A stretch of DNA of 64,000 bases from Nymphaea colorata. Its lineage: Eukaryota > Streptophyta > Magnoliopsida > Nymphaeales > Nymphaeaceae. This document shows, piece after piece, positions 27,197 to 40,609 of this stretch (its first letter is position 1; each line of letters begins with the position of its first letter). The notes under the pieces were generated by a model that did not search any database, was not told the origin of the DNA, and saw only the letters and a program-made list of their open reading frames with translations. The stretch covers positions 35,889,115 to 35,953,114 of the forward strand of contig NC_045138.2 of NCBI RefSeq assembly GCF_008831285.2, written 5' to 3'. The translations under genes and the position numbers were made by a program.

Positions 27197-28304
27197 GAGG
27201 CCTTCACTCTAGAAAAGCTCCCCTATTTTTCAGTTACCAAAAGCATCAGAATAACGGGAGAATTTCATACTTAAAAAACATGAACCCGTGAGAAGTAAGA
27301 AAGAACGTCCAAAAAGAGGAACTAAATAGGAAAAACAAACATAGGTATTCAATCAATGTATAGAGAAAAATATCCTAGACACGTCAAAAGCCAAACCAAG
27401 ATAGGAGAGACAACCATATGACGAACAACATCAAGAAGAATTTGTTACTTTAAGCAACCAAACAACAAACTACTCCAACCGCCATAACCAAACGGCGTCC
27501 TCAGAAGAAAGCCAGAAACCCACATTTCAAACTTTCAAGAACCACAAATTAATACCATGGAAGACCCAACATGGATGGCAGATCAAGATGGTATCAGGAA
27601 CCAAAAAACACCGAAGGATGACGAAATAAGCACATAAGAAGAAACTATGAAGCGGCCAACCATGAGTATCTGGAAGAAACCAAAGTGCTGATCTGCCAAC
27701 AAGTCGGGGATCGTAAAAGAACAAGTAGACCCAAGTATTACGCGGCAAAGTAACTCGTTTATGAGAAAACGGTTAGAAGCCCGTTCAATTATCAATAATC
27801 TCCAAACATCCAAACAATGAGGGTTTCGTAACAACCAAATCCAAGCCATCACAAGAACAGCAACCACCAAATACTATAGCTAATTTGCAGGATAGAGAGA
27901 GAAAAAAAAAGAGAGCCATAACATAAGATCTTTAATCTGCAAAAACCCAAAAAAGGAACAAAAACGAAAAAAAAAAAGGATACCAGCTTCAGGAATCGAA
28001 TGAAGGAGGTACAAACGAACAAGAGAAAAATACTAACTTGAAGAATCGATTTGCAGAAGGCAAAAAAGGAAACGCCTCGAAAAGGCGCGTAACAAAGACG
28101 CGACGTTTGAAAGCCGCGAAAAAACCGCCAGAAGCGACGAGACTCAAGTTGGGGGCTTCATCCAGGGAAAGAACGGAGATAAGAGATGCAACCACAATAA
28201 AACCCAAATTACTTACATACCAATGTGGATTAAAAATATAAACTCATGAAAGAAGACATCAGTCTCAAAAAGTTACAAACCGATAGCATTTTGAAATTCA
28301 AAAT

Positions 28305-28341
<37 letters not shown>

Positions 28342-28560
28342 CGGGAACCGAAAGTCTGCGGCTTCAAAAGAAAGCCCGTCACCTTCTCGATGTCTTGCGA
28401 GATGTCCCTATACGCTATCTGGTCAGAGCACCCATTCATATGATCCTGCACCCCACCACCCACAGAGAGAGAGAGAGAGGAACCGCCGGAATTCAGATCC
28501 AGCGCGGCGCCATTCCATGAGAGGAATTAGGAGGGTCCGATGCGAAAATCGGCGTGGTCG
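27197..28560 (-). promoter_or_regulatory. SUN gene 5' UTR, probable leader intron(s) and promoter
   Basis: About 1.3 kb upstream of the SUN start codon lacks coding sequence. A likely acceptor (AACTGAAAAATAG) lies just upstream of the ATG, implying a leader intron. A GA microsatellite (28308-28338) and a second short GA tract (about 28466-28480) precede a GC-richer stretch at 28.48-28.68 kb that is the best promoter/TSS candidate. Confidence 0.45.
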
Positions 28561-31522
28561 AGCAGAGAGTCCCGAAATTGCTGAGACCCGATTCGTCTCT
28601 TTTGGGGACACCCGATGGAAATTGGAATGAAACTCGATTCGGCTACGCTCGAAACTGTTCCGGGTCCATCTTGACCGTCCCGATAATCAAAATGGCTCGT
28701 AGTCGGATCATCATGCACATCAGAAACAGGTCTTCTCCATTGTACATATTTAAAAAAAAAAAAGATTTTGGTGGGTTGAATATTTTTTTTAATTGATAAT
28801 AAGACCAAGAGGAGCGCCAATTCAAAAAATTTTAGACTTTTAAAGACACCAATATTTATTATAAATGAGAAAATAATTGATGGCAATAGCAGGGGCTTTG
28901 GCTAACATTTGAAAAAATTCAAAAATTTATATGTAAATTTCAAAAACATTAGTTTAACATATATAAAAAATTTGAAAAATTTTATTTTCGCCTTTGTTAA
29001 AATTTTAAAATTATATTTTAGCTTCTTAGTTCTGCCCCTATACGATCGTATGGGCAAGTGCCCACATATGGCTCCACCACTAGCCTAAGTCCGGTGCACC
29101 TAAGTCAAGTTGTCAACGTATGTACCCATGAAAACACACAGAGAAGGGTGGTCGACAATATAGTTCTTTTGCTTGAAAAGGGCTGGCAGGAACCGCTAGT
29201 TTCTTTTAAACTCAGCGAAGTTCCGATTGATAAGATTGGAAAAGTACCTAAGACTGCATGATTTGGCGCCATGAGGAGTCAAATGGTTGTGACATTTTTT
29301 ACAAGCATTTCTTGGTTCGACTCAAACACGTCCTAAACCTAAACAGCATGCTTGAATCAATTGTTGACATCGAGTCATGAGACAGTTTATCTCTCGCACG
29401 CTCAAAATAAGCGCGCTCCCATCAGTGCAGCCGTTTTGTTCTAGATTTTTAAGTCGTGCCACAAGTCCCTCCAGTCACTCTCCTACGTTCTGGTTGACTA
29501 GGCTCTCAGGATACTCTTCCGAATGCAAACCACATTTACGGCATCTTTACACTGTTTAGGAAAAAAAAATCTTAGCCCATTCAAACATACTTTTTAGTTT
29601 TAACAGAACAGAGGTCGAAAGTACAGTGCAAGAGTAATGTTTTCTGTATAATTTGGCAATGGTCTAACTATCCCAGATTATTGATTGGCCCTGATCAAGA
29701 GATGCCGGTATTGGACTTGGATTCGGATCCTATCAAATTCAAATGTTTCATATGAAAAACTATGCATAACTTAATGTAGTTAAGAAACCAAACACGCTCA
29801 CACAGAGAAAAGTAAACATAAGCAAGCTGGGCCCAAGAAGAGTATTATAAGGGGTCGTTTGGCAACCATAACATACTGTTATTGTATCATAAATGTGCCC
29901 CAAAAAATGGAGTAGGTTCATAGAGTACTTTTGAGGCGCATGGGACTAATCGCATATTAATCTTCCCAAAGACCCCTAAAAGGATGAATATGATTATTGT
30001 TACAATTTTAGGCCTCTAGTTCAGTGTTCACATCCATACATGCCAACAAAAAAGAGAGTAAAAAACATGGGTTTAAGCTATAAGGTTTCAAAGTAAATTT
30101 GCCTTCTCTAAAATTGCCAGCTTCCATAAGGTAAACGATCTGATACTGTGTTCAAATAATGGCAGAAGAATACATTGAGTACCATCATAAGAAGGTGTGA
30201 GGTAGGAGTTGATGTTACGTGATCATATAATTTACATAGGAACCATTATTATTTTATCAAAAAATTCAAGATGGGCCACAAATTGCTCGTCCCCAAAAGC
30301 ACAATGGAAACCATAAGTTGCGGTCAATTTTCAGTTTTCAGAATGACATTCGTTCATGGTGTCAGGTAAGAAACTTGAGACTGGGGTGTTTGATTACTTT
30401 ATATTTTAGATCCATGGCCTTGTCAAAACATGCACACTGCTGCTGATGTGACATGCACCCTAAGATCTGTAATTCACCAAACATTTTGCTTTTAGCATGG
30501 GTAAAAAGTCCAACACAAGTTTGAGGGAGAAAGTCAGATATTAAATCCATGGATTTCAAATCTTGATTATATCAAAGGTAACTAAACACCCCTTAGTTTC
30601 TCACATTCGAAACCAATATATGTTACCAGCATATCACGTATCGGCCTTCACCACCTTGCCAAAATGAATTTTAAGTTATTTAAGTTGAAATACGTGTAGT
30701 AATAACTGAAAAAAAAACAAGGAATATGATTAAAGACATTTCATGGAATATTCTTTCACTTGGAGGGCGTTTGAATCGTCTCTGTAATCATAGAACAGGA
30801 ACTTCATCCACAGAATATGTTGTAAACTTCCGATCGAGGAGGGCCTCAACCTTCGCGACACCGAAGAAGAACGTATCCTGTAATTCCTAATGATCCGGAA
30901 AACAGGAGTAATGGCGCTAAGGCTAGAGAAGGCCAGAACGGGCCGAAACCATCCATATATTGCTCAAATGAAGCTCGACTACAGGTAGGCAAAGCAGCAG
31001 ATAAACTTTCCAGACGCAGGTACACACGAAGATGATTAGTGGTGGTAGTGCATCTTCTCGTTCGATCACATTTTCAATGAAATTTTAAGTTAGGAATGAA
31101 CGTGCATGTTTTCCAATGCTGAGATCAAGAAAGGAATTGACTTCAATGATCAAACCCTCGTGTTTCCAGCCTTTTCTCTTGTTCGAAAAGCAGCTGCATG
31201 CTGTCTGGCCACGATAGTGTACTCGCTCTTTATGTGGTGACAACATGACGTATATATTAATCAATGCATGAGACATGTTCCTTATTTCCTTGAATGCTAA
31301 TTGCTTCGCTCTTTTATATATATGGTAGTACAATAAATATATAGAGGAATAGATGTGAATGATCCTAAGCTAAACAGAGGATGAATTTGAAGCATTCTTT
31401 TTTGTGAAGAAAAAATTGAAGGGAACTACCTTCATGGTTACAATAATGATACAATGCGGCAATAACTTATACTTTTCTTAAGTTTACAGATATGTGGCTT
31501 GGTTGAAATCTAGCAATAATTC

Positions 31523-31571
<49 letters not shown>

Positions 31572-31590
31572 GGAGATTAGGAATTTGCAG
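28560..31590. other. 3-kb spacer between SUN and terpene synthase genes
   Basis: No gene was recognised. It includes an AT-rich stretch (28.75-29.0 kb), a possible diverged MITE (about 29854-30592; ends resembling AGGGGTCGTTTGGCAACC and its inverted relative AGGGGTGTTTAGTTACC) and a GA microsatellite (31524-31573) immediately 3' of the terpene synthase stop codon. Confidence 0.5.
31524..31573. repeat. GA microsatellite 3' of terpene synthase
   Basis: About 24 GA units with two small interruptions, starting 20 bp beyond the stop codon at 31593. It is therefore probably transcribed in the 3' UTR. Confidence 0.95.
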
Positions 31591-31592
31591 AT

Positions 31593-34500
31593 CTAGATGC
31601 GATCGACTAGAAGCATTTTGATGTGTTCTTCCAAGTCCAAGAGGCGACCATCCTTCTCACATTGGTACATGACCGGACAGGCCCGAGCTGCATTGAGCGC
31701 TACCCTTGCGAAGGAAGGAGGGAAAGGGTTAGGGTTGGTAGGCAGCACAAGGCACTCCCTGTTCATCTTCTCCCATGCGCTGCTGATCATCTGCTTAACG
31801 TGTTTTCTTGCTTCTTCTTCTGTTGCGCCAAACTCCTTCATGTAACAGTCTATGTATGACGCATCGTATCCCCTCTCTTGCTCATCCTGTACATGCATGT
31901 AATTGCCAACATTAATCGTGGAACTCTTAGCAAGGTTGAAGTAATCCGAAACAGGGAGGTGGAGAAATTAAAAAAAAAAAAATTGTTTTCTAATAAATAT
32001 ATCAACCTTGTTTTATCAGAACTTTAGGAGGGAGACACATTAAAGAGTTTCATATATCAAAGTGTATTTGTTTCATTAATAATGTGAAAGGAAAGGTGGG
32101 GGGGGGGGGGGGGGGTCGATTATAAATCATTAGTTCTCAAATCCTAAGAGTCTCAAATCTGAGGCTATCAAATGCTGCCTACATGTTTGACAGCCTGATA
32201 CCTGAGATTTGAGGCCACAACTGATCCATGGGGATTTGTAAGCCATAGATCAGTAGCTGCATCCACTGTTTGCTTCACCTAATGTTAGTTTGTGGCCGTC
32301 AGACATGGGCATAAGGTCCTCTAACTGAAGCAGTGATCTTAAAAATACTTAAACAAAAGGGATGGATGAAGATACATAAGATGAAAGACATACCATGGTG
32401 CTTCCCCAGTCATCCCACAATCTAAGAATCATGGCAGAGTACCAAACGAGCCCTTCCCTTTGGTGCAACGCATCCACCGGCCCATCTTTTGGCTCAGAGA
32501 AGCCCATGAGATAATAGACGTGAACCAAAGCAGCAGGCAGCCCTGTGCTCACAACTCTGTTTCTAAGATACTCTTCTGTTTTTGGCATAAACCTTGTACT
32601 TTTCCACTTGGCTTCCTCCATGTATGCTTGAGTCAACGTCGCCCACTATACAACATATCAAACACAAAAACAATTGTTGATTTAAAAACATTAATAACTA
32701 AAGGAGTAAACTGAAACTCTAATAGAGCGTTTGATAAGAATATTGTATCTTTTGGAACCCCATGTTTCCAAATACATGTTTCAGGAGCACCATCCATGAT
32801 CACACTATGTTTCTTAAAAGAAAAACAAGGTGCCCTTAGAATATGTTTTATAAGAACATGTATTTGATGAACAAGAGGTTTGTTCTTCTTCTTGTCAAAC
32901 GAACAACCAAGAGAAAATAAAGATATTAAAGATAAGCATGTATATAAGTAAAGTATTGTATGAAGGGAATTAGGAAGAGTAGGGTTTATTATCATGCGGT
33001 TTCACCTACCACTTGTTTCAGTTTGTCATAGACATTGTGCCCGTGCCTTTTCTGTACGTGGCTTTGGATCTCGATGGTGACATCACGTAAGGCCATGAAA
33101 CATGTCCTGAGGTAGGCAGGAAGTGTATGCACAAACCCTAGGTCCCACCTGAATTAAAAAAGCAATGGAGTACTTAGCAGACCACAAAATTAAGAGGTGC
33201 ATTTGTTCTTCACAAATTGCTAGGAATGCTGAATTACATGCATAATCAAATCATATTAATATGATCTTAGTAATGCTTGGATGAAAATCATATGCCAAGT
33301 CATTTTTTCAGTTTAACATGTTCTTATAATAATAATTAAAAAATGAATGGCTCTTATGACATCAAATTTTCAATGGTAAAAAAATAAATATTTTTCTTAA
33401 AAACAACTTCAATTAAAACATGGTAGAATGTTCATATTTTCTTTAAAATAATTTTTGTCAAGAATTTAGGAGGCCTAGCTTTTGTCGGTAGTCAAAATGG
33501 TCTAGGAAGAACACTACTTCATAAAATGTAGCTCAGAGGGTAGATCCTCGACAGGACAGAAGGAAAGATATTTAATTGATAGGACGAAAAGGGACAAAAC
33601 GAACGAAAAAAATGTGCCTCCCTCTTTAAACGTCACACGAAGCAAATTAACGGCAGGTTTGAATCAACGTCGTTTTCCTGAATTTAATTTATAGGCTTTA
33701 AGCCCATGTGATGGAAACACTGTACGTAGCAATGAAAGGAGAAGAAGAACAGAAGAGAAAGGGTGATGATCAGTTCACCCTCACCTGGCAACTGCTTCTG
33801 TGAAAAGATGCAGCTCCTCCATCGATCCGCGAACATCGTAAATGTCATCGATTGTGTAGATTAAGGCAACTACCTTTGTAATTTTCAACCTACAATCCGA
33901 GAGGTGTGGCTCTGGCAGCATTGAGAGCGGGAACATAAACCACACCAGCACCTGGTCTCTAATAAATCCCAGCTCTTCCGCCAATCCCAGTCCTTTCCAC
34001 CACCTAGCAAGCACGGAGCCATGATTGACATCGTTATATATAGAAATACAAAATTATGCCATAAAGAATATAAAGAAGAAACGGAAGCTTCCAAATAGGT
34101 CACCGAATGTTTTTTGCATCCTCAAATTATTGGTAAGCACTTTTTACTTTCAACCTTTCTGCTCCGATAATTGTTGAAAATAAAAGTTCTTGAAAACAGA
34201 TCTACTCGTGTTTCTGACTGTCATAAAGACAGAGATTGGGCTTTGTTAATTAATTCTATAAAACTTTTCTCAGAGTATCTGAAATCTTTAATCAGGAGAT
34301 CAGATCGACGCGCTTACTTGGAGACCTCCCACAGCTCCTTCCGGTACAAGGACTGTGTGTAATCGCAATCCAACTTCGCTAGCTCTATCAGGATATCATG
34401 CTTGCAGTCCTCTCCATCTTGGCAATCTTGAATGTAACGCCTGGCCTGAAATCCGGCCAAGCTGTGGTGGAACGGCTGCTCCAAGGCCCGGGCCACCTTA

Positions 34501-35942
34501 GTCGAGGCCTCCAGGAAGGGCTGCAGTTGTGAAGTAGCGAAGGATCTAGCTTCATGTAGCGACACTTCACCGTCTATCCCAAGAAAAGAGGCCTCATATA
34601 AACTCAGCAGCCCCCTCACATCTTGTTCCAATTCATGTTTGAATGATCCTTTCCTATCTTTGAAACTTTCAAAAACTCCTGCAAATGGACCGTGATCACG
34701 ATGATAAATTCCAGCTTCATTCTAAAGAACGGAAAATGAAGGAAAGAAAGTTTTTCTTTTAACTGTTTTCGTTTCAAGTTTACCTGGGGAGACATAGCAA
34801 CCATGTTGTCTCAGCAGTCTGAATGCAAGACTCACATCATGGAGATCAAGCTCTTTGATCATACCATCATTCAATAAATTACCACGAACGCAGCTCAAAA
34901 TGTTTCCAATCTCTTCTTCGAAATAATAAGCGACCCCTAGCTGCTGGATGGCATCTACCAAACTCAACATCTCCGACGTGTTTGCAGCAGATCTGAGAAT
35001 CAACCTCACTTTGTTCTTCAACGCCTCCATCCTTTGTAAGGACACAACCTGTGTATCAATGCTGGCAAATTTTAACAATAACTTTACTTATTATTGCTTA
35101 AAAAGACACTGATTTCATAAAATTAAATTGAGCCATTGGTTTTAGTTTGTTTGATGAATTTAAATGGTAAGACTCCTCCCTAACTTCTATTTAATCTCTA
35201 GTCTGGTTTAGTGTTTGAGCCCCAAACACAGACACCCGTGTTGGAGAGCCTTAAAGACTGAAGAACCCAACCGTGGAACCAAAGAAAACGGGATAACAAA
35301 TAAAAAAAATGGCTCCCCAGCTAGAGCAAAACGGGGATCATGACAAAAATATGTGCTTCTTTTTGTTTGATCACTCAACCAAAAGTGAGTGGTCTGTTTT
35401 CCGAGGGGTCAAAGATATAAACGGTGGGACGTTCGGTTGACTCCAGTAGAAGGAGAATGTTCGATTTCCCTTTCCGCTGGATGAAACAGACGGGAACTGA
35501 GGAACAAAAATAATCACACTCTCCCAACACAGCCATGAACCATGCGTCTGATCATAGATAGTAACTGTGCCTCGGGAGCAGCCTATGGATCCGATCAGGA
35601 CGACAGTGTTCATCGATTCAGCGACCTGTTAATCCCCACTTGGGTACGCGATCCCAATGGTAAATCTGACGGACGATCGAGCATGCCCAGGACACCAGAA
35701 TTCACTTGATATATACTTGCCTTCCTCTCTCTGGCTAGCGAAGAGACCAAGTTGTGCTCCGAAGTGCTGCTCCGATAGTTGGGACTCAAACGAGGGACGA
35801 GCGGAAGGTTGCCGTTTAATTGGGTGGCGGAGGAAGTAGAGTTGCTGACGTTCTTATTCAGTGCCTCTCTCTGCTGCATCCTCGGTGGGCGCTGGTCGAT
35901 GGTTGCGGAAGGCAAAAGGCAAAAGCAGGAAGTAGTTGACAT
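31593..35942 (-). CDS. Terpene synthase, TPS-g subfamily (complete)
   Basis: Seven exons: 35942-35706, 35048-34784, 34678-34318, 34003-33785, 33148-33010, 32645-32394, 31886-31593. All GT-AG junctions keep frame and sum to 1,767 nt (588 residues). The N-terminus is Ser/Thr-rich and could be a plastid transit peptide. Next come the TPS alpha-barrel N-domain (HDVSLAFRLLRQHG) and the class I domain, with RDQVLVWFMFPL at the usual RDR position, DDIYD at about 340-344 and the second metal site DDWGSTMDE at about 485-493. The RRx8W motif is absent: the equivalent region reads PRLSPNYRSSTSEHN. Its loss plus the RDQ..W pattern fits TPS-g enzymes, which usually make acyclic linalool/nerolidol-type products from GPP, FPP or GGPP. 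The exact product cannot be read from sequence. Splice sites look functional and no lesion was found. Confidence 0.94.
32098..32115. repeat. Poly-G tract (about 18 G)
   Basis: A run of about 18 G in the last intron of the TPS-g gene. On the transcribed (minus) strand it is poly-C. It may be miscounted by sequencing. Confidence 0.85.
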
Positions 35943-36060
35943 GGTACTGATAAAAGAGAGAGGATGATGAGATCAGAACTGTTCTTCCCTTGCCGGCGAG
36001 TGATCGAGAAACGGAGAAGAAGGATGCCGGTCGACGGTCGGACCACAACGTCGATGTAGC

Positions 36061-36068
36061 ATTTATAG
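36061..36068 (-). promoter_or_regulatory. TATA box of the TPS-g gene
   Basis: CTATAAAT on the minus strand, about 120 bp upstream of the ATG at 35942. Spacing is reasonable for a TSS near 36030. Confidence 0.6.
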
Positions 36069-36639
36069 AAGGAGCCGGCCCATTCTTTTCTTCCCTTTCC
36101 ACGGCTACCCTTTGCTTGTCGACAAATTCACGAGAGAGAGAACCTAGCTCGTACCAGTTTGGCAGCTTCATCGTTGCACAGCACACTGAAACCTACAAAA
36201 AGAAAGTGTTGTTATGAGCAATGGTGTCAGAACCGATTGGGTGAATCTGTGAATCAATCGGAATCGGGATCGAAATAAATTTGTGGACAGGAAAATTAAC
36301 TTTTAATTATGAAAAAATATCAAAAAATAAAAAAATAATTTAAAAGCTCCTGACAAAGTGAAAAAGAAACGTTTCAAAGCCCAAAAAATATCAAGAATAA
36401 AGGATTGGACTAATGGCATGCGGCTCTAACAGCACAAAATAATTGTGGATTATGAAGGTTCGAAGAAACTAAAAGGAGGTTGGTTCTCCAAAATAATTGC
36501 CGTGTGGCTTTGCAAATTAGTCATTTACGTCTCCTTTGCATTATTAGTTCAATGAAGAAGACACCGACCTTTCTCCACATGAGGGTATTGGAACTATATT
36601 ATTTAATTAGACCCTACATCTCGCTGTCAAGTCAACGGA

Positions 36640-36915
36640 CCAACCATTCCAGTCAAAATTGACTGCAAAGTGCAACTTATATTTGCATGTGTAAAAGGTA
36701 ATTTTGCAAAACAATTCTTTGTATTTATTTTGTCCAATTTCACATCTATAGATAATTGATTTCCCTCCAGTCAAGATTGACTGCAATGCAACCTGAATAT
36801 GCATGTGTTAGAAAAGCAAAAATAAATAAAGGCGGGTACTTTTGCAAAACAATTCTTTGTCCAATTTCATATGCCTTGCTTACTTACCTACATATAATAA
36901 TTGATTGCCCTCCCA
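36640..36915. repeat. Diverged tandem duplication (about 118-bp period)
   Basis: CCAGTCAAAATTGACTGCAA near 36649 recurs as CCAGTCAAGATTGACTGCAA near 36766. Each is followed by GCAAC, (A/T)ATGCATGTGT-like sequence and TTTTGCAAAACAATTCTTTG. Both starts are near-palindromes. Confidence 0.75.
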
Positions 36916-37557
36916 TCAGCTATACAAACATTTTTAGCTAGGAATTCTCATTTTTAGCTAGAGAATATTGCATTGCAAACTCTTCTTTCCCTTTCTTTAT
37001 AACTTACTAGAAAGCAAATCAATCATCCGTACTTTGCATTATTAGTGCATACAGACAGTAGTTGTATTTACAAAAACCGTCCACGTGACTATATTTATTT
37101 AGGCAAAGAAACTCTCAAAAACGCCTCTTGTGCCATAACACAAGAACCGGCCCTTAGTTTAAATTAATTAATTTATTTGATTGTTGGTGAAATTTATGCA
37201 ATTTAGTGTACTTTTTCTGACCCAATACAAGCACACACTTTCTAGGTTACCAGATATCATAAAATTAGAGGCGCTATTAAAAAGTTTTCCAAGGGAAAAA
37301 GCTTTTCCTTTTAAGTTTCAATAAAATTAATTGAGATTATTCAGATTTTCAAAAGATTCAAGCACTCATTGACGACGCAACTGGTCGGTCATAATTTAAT
37401 TTTTTGAGAATGAGGAGTTAAAAAATTTCTGGTTAAAGGAGGAGCACTACTGGTTAAGAACATTCACATCCAAAAAATTTAAAACAATAAATGAAATATC
37501 AATATATAAATGAAGTAAATTTTGTGGGTTGGTGTGAAAATATACTTAAAGCTCCTG
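36786..37557. repeat. Paralogous block copy 1, left part
   Basis: This noncoding sequence is closely similar to 61790-62200; for example GTTAGAAAAGCAAAAATAAA with flanks, and TTTTGTGGGTTGGTGTG, occur in both. It is separated from its continuation at 42818 by the hAT insertion. Confidence 0.85.
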
Positions 37558-37625
37558 CTGCTGCCCAGGGGCGGAGCCAGGATTTTTTCTCAGGGCGAGC
37601 CGAACGGTCCAACTAACTGTAATAC

Positions 37626-37626
<1 letters not shown>

Positions 37627-37667
<41 letters not shown>
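37627..37667. repeat. TA microsatellite inside hAT left end
   Basis: About 20 TA units, 60 bp inside the left end of the element. Confidence 0.95.
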
Positions 37668-37668
<1 letters not shown>

Positions 37669-38145
37669 TCACACACTTTAGACATTTAAAAACCATAGTG
37701 TATTAAAAGTGAGCATATGTCGTATAAAATTGCCCACGTCATGAACGTGAAGCGCGACCTGTCCTACGGCACATTTTAATAATTGTTTGTGTCATTAGCA
37801 CAAAACGCGATCTATCCTAAACAGATAAGGTGCTCTATTTCTATTACAGTGACGTAGGTGTGGACATAAAGTGCACATACAAACATCACAACAAAAATAT
37901 AGCAAACAAAGACATCTACAAACTAGAAAACCAAAATAAATATTACTTACCTAAAACAAGCAATTTTGCATTCTTTCTATACAATACAATCTGTTTTTGC
38001 CTTTATTTTTATTGAAAATAGTTCCATATCATCATTCATTCACCTGCACAATAAAATGTAAATAAAAAATATACCATTTATTATTGCAACTAAATAATAA
38101 CTCAAATAAACATTAACATAAAAAGGATGCAACAAAATACTTTAC

Positions 38146-40609
38146 CTATTGTAATTGTGCTCTACGGCTTTTCATCTTGTAAAAGGCATCAATGATATCA
38201 TCTGAATCATACATTTGAGCAATTTCTTTTTCAATATACAAAAGTAGACAATCTGCAAAGAATTCATCCTCCATTTTGTTACGCAACCTTGTTTTAATAA
38301 GTTTCATAGCAGAGAATGCCCTTTCTGTGGTTGCAGTGGAGACAGGAAGTGTTAGAATGAGACTAAGCAACCTGTATACATAAGGATATTCTTCACTTTT
38401 TCTACTTCGTATCAATACTTCACATACATCTGATAGTGTACCCAAATTTTGAAAACTTGGATGATGACAAATATCATTCTTGTAATGTCTCAACTGATAA
38501 TTTAAACTCATAAAATCTGAGTCAAGAAAATCTTCAGGATAGAACTTCTGTGCAAGAGTGTATGCATCTTGTGCATTAAACGACTCATATTGATCTCTAG
38601 GGTTGAATGTCGACATCAAACGAAGTATTTCCATAGAATTCTCATTAAATCTATTATTCAACTCTACCAACTGAGAATCAATGGAAGCAATAAAAATATC
38701 AACATGATAATGATGTCTCACTGTAATGAAATTATGTTCACGACGAGAACGTGATCCTCTTACAAAATATTGAGCATCTATATCTGGAATAGGGATATCA
38801 TGTGTCATACAAAATGCTCTCACAGTATCTATAAATGAATCACAACTAGTCTCTCTAAGTTCTTGTAGAAACTTTTTTGAATTACAAACCAAAACCATTG
38901 CATTTAGAATGTCTTGTCTTTCTCTCTGTAATGCCTGACAAAGAATATCACTCTGTCCCAAAATTTCTTGTACCAAATGCAAAATAAATTACAAAGTCAA
39001 ATGATATTATCATTTTGTAAGCTGAATTACCTTCACCCCGTATTTGATATGTTGATCCATTATCTCTTAAATTTTCCAATACTACACATGCTACATAGAA
39101 CATTTTTATCAAACTACACACAGACGAAAAATGAGATCCCCATCTAGTATCACCAGACCGTTGTAGTGATCCAATTTGATTAAGTCCTCTTCCTGTCTGA
39201 AGTTCATCTGTAGCAATTCTAAATGCAATTTCGTTTGCTTGAGCTTCGTGCAATTCATCATTGCGTTTACTGCTTGCACTAACAACATTAATTATATATG
39301 TCAACTGTTCAAAAAAGCTATGAACATCAACAACTTCTCTTGAAGCTGCCACAAGTGCAAGTTGTAATTTATGAGCAAAACAATGAACATAATATGCATA
39401 AGGACATTCATTCAAAATTAATGCTTGCAATCCATTCCATTCACCTTGCATATTACTGGCACCATCATATCCTTGACCTCGTATATCTTGAATACTGAGA
39501 TTATGTTGAGACAACAAAGTGAAAACTGCATTCTTCAATGTAATTGCTGTAGTATCCCTCACATGCACAACATCAAAAAATCGCTCTTGAACTTGACATT
39601 GCTTATTAACAAATCTAAGAACAACAGCCATTTGCTCTCTCTTGGTCTCATCTCGAGCTTCATCAATAATAATACAATATTTAGCATCACCAATTTCTTC
39701 TATAATTTTAGATCTCACTTTACTTGCAAAAACATGTAAAATTTCTTTCTGAACTGTTGGTGATGTATATTTAGCATTTTTGGGGGCATTATCCAAAACA
39801 ACTTGTGCAACTTTGTCATTATAATTAGCTAAAATTTTAATGAACTCAATAAAGTTACCTTGATTTAATGAACTTGAACTTTCATCATGGCCTCTAAAAG
39901 CACAAGCTTGGAACGCCAACCAACGAACTGTGTCCACAGATGCCTTCAATCTCAAACGATTGTTGTAAACAAGCTCTGAACTTTGCTTTTCAATCATTTT
40001 ATCTATGTGTACGCTTTGACGACTTAAGTCATTAAATGCTCGCACATTCATATTATGAGGCGAATTTTGACTTGTCCCTTCATGACTACGAAAAGCACAT
40101 GTTTTCTCACTACCACCCACCCTCTTCCAAGCTCTGAATCCTTCAGTAATAAATGGACTGTCATTTGAATGTGGAGTACAGAAAAGATAACATGGTAAAC
40201 AATATGCACTATCTGTCTTTGGAGAATATTCTAACCATGGAAATCTTTGAAACCAAGAACTTTGAAATTTACGAGGATGACTTGAAGAACCTGACACTGG
40301 ATATCTATGAAGCTTATGCTGATATAACCCATAATTGATATATGCTCGCCTAACTTCATCTCTCTTATTTATTGGTATCTCCCATATAGGACGTCGCAAC
40401 CTTGGATCACGCACGATGCTTTCTACAGTTTCAATTTTTGAATACTTAAAAGGTGGAGAATCTGAGTAAAAAAGAACCACATCAAGAGCTTTTGGACTAG
40501 AACAACCAGCATTTTGGTCTTCTCCCTCCTGGTTTTCTCCCTCTTGGTTTTCTCTCACTTGATCAATAACTTGTTTCTTTTTGAAATAATCTTGTATACT
40601 TTTCTTCAT
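38146..40609 (-). pseudogene. hAT transposase (TTF-finger/hAT-dimerisation type), single frameshift
   Basis: Reading frame 40609 to about 38981 encodes the N-terminal TTF-type zinc-finger region (AYCLPCYLFC), the DUF4371-like RNase H-fold core (CIIIDEARDETKREQ, GQGYDGASNMQG, CFAHKLQLALVA) and SGDTRWGSH. The frame shifts in a run of four T (38981-38984 on the plus strand as AAAA) and continues to 38146 with DILCQALQRERQDILNAM and the C-terminal hAT dimerisation domain (LPVSTATTERAFSAMKLIKT). Both halves together come to about 820 residues, normal for the family, with no other lesion seen. One extra T explains the break. It would excise and integrate hAT elements if intact. Confidence 0.92.

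Noticed and set aside
29854-30592. Possible MITE with AGGGGT..GTTT ends
   Set aside because: The ends match only partly and no direct target duplication was found. Left as a note in the spacer entry.
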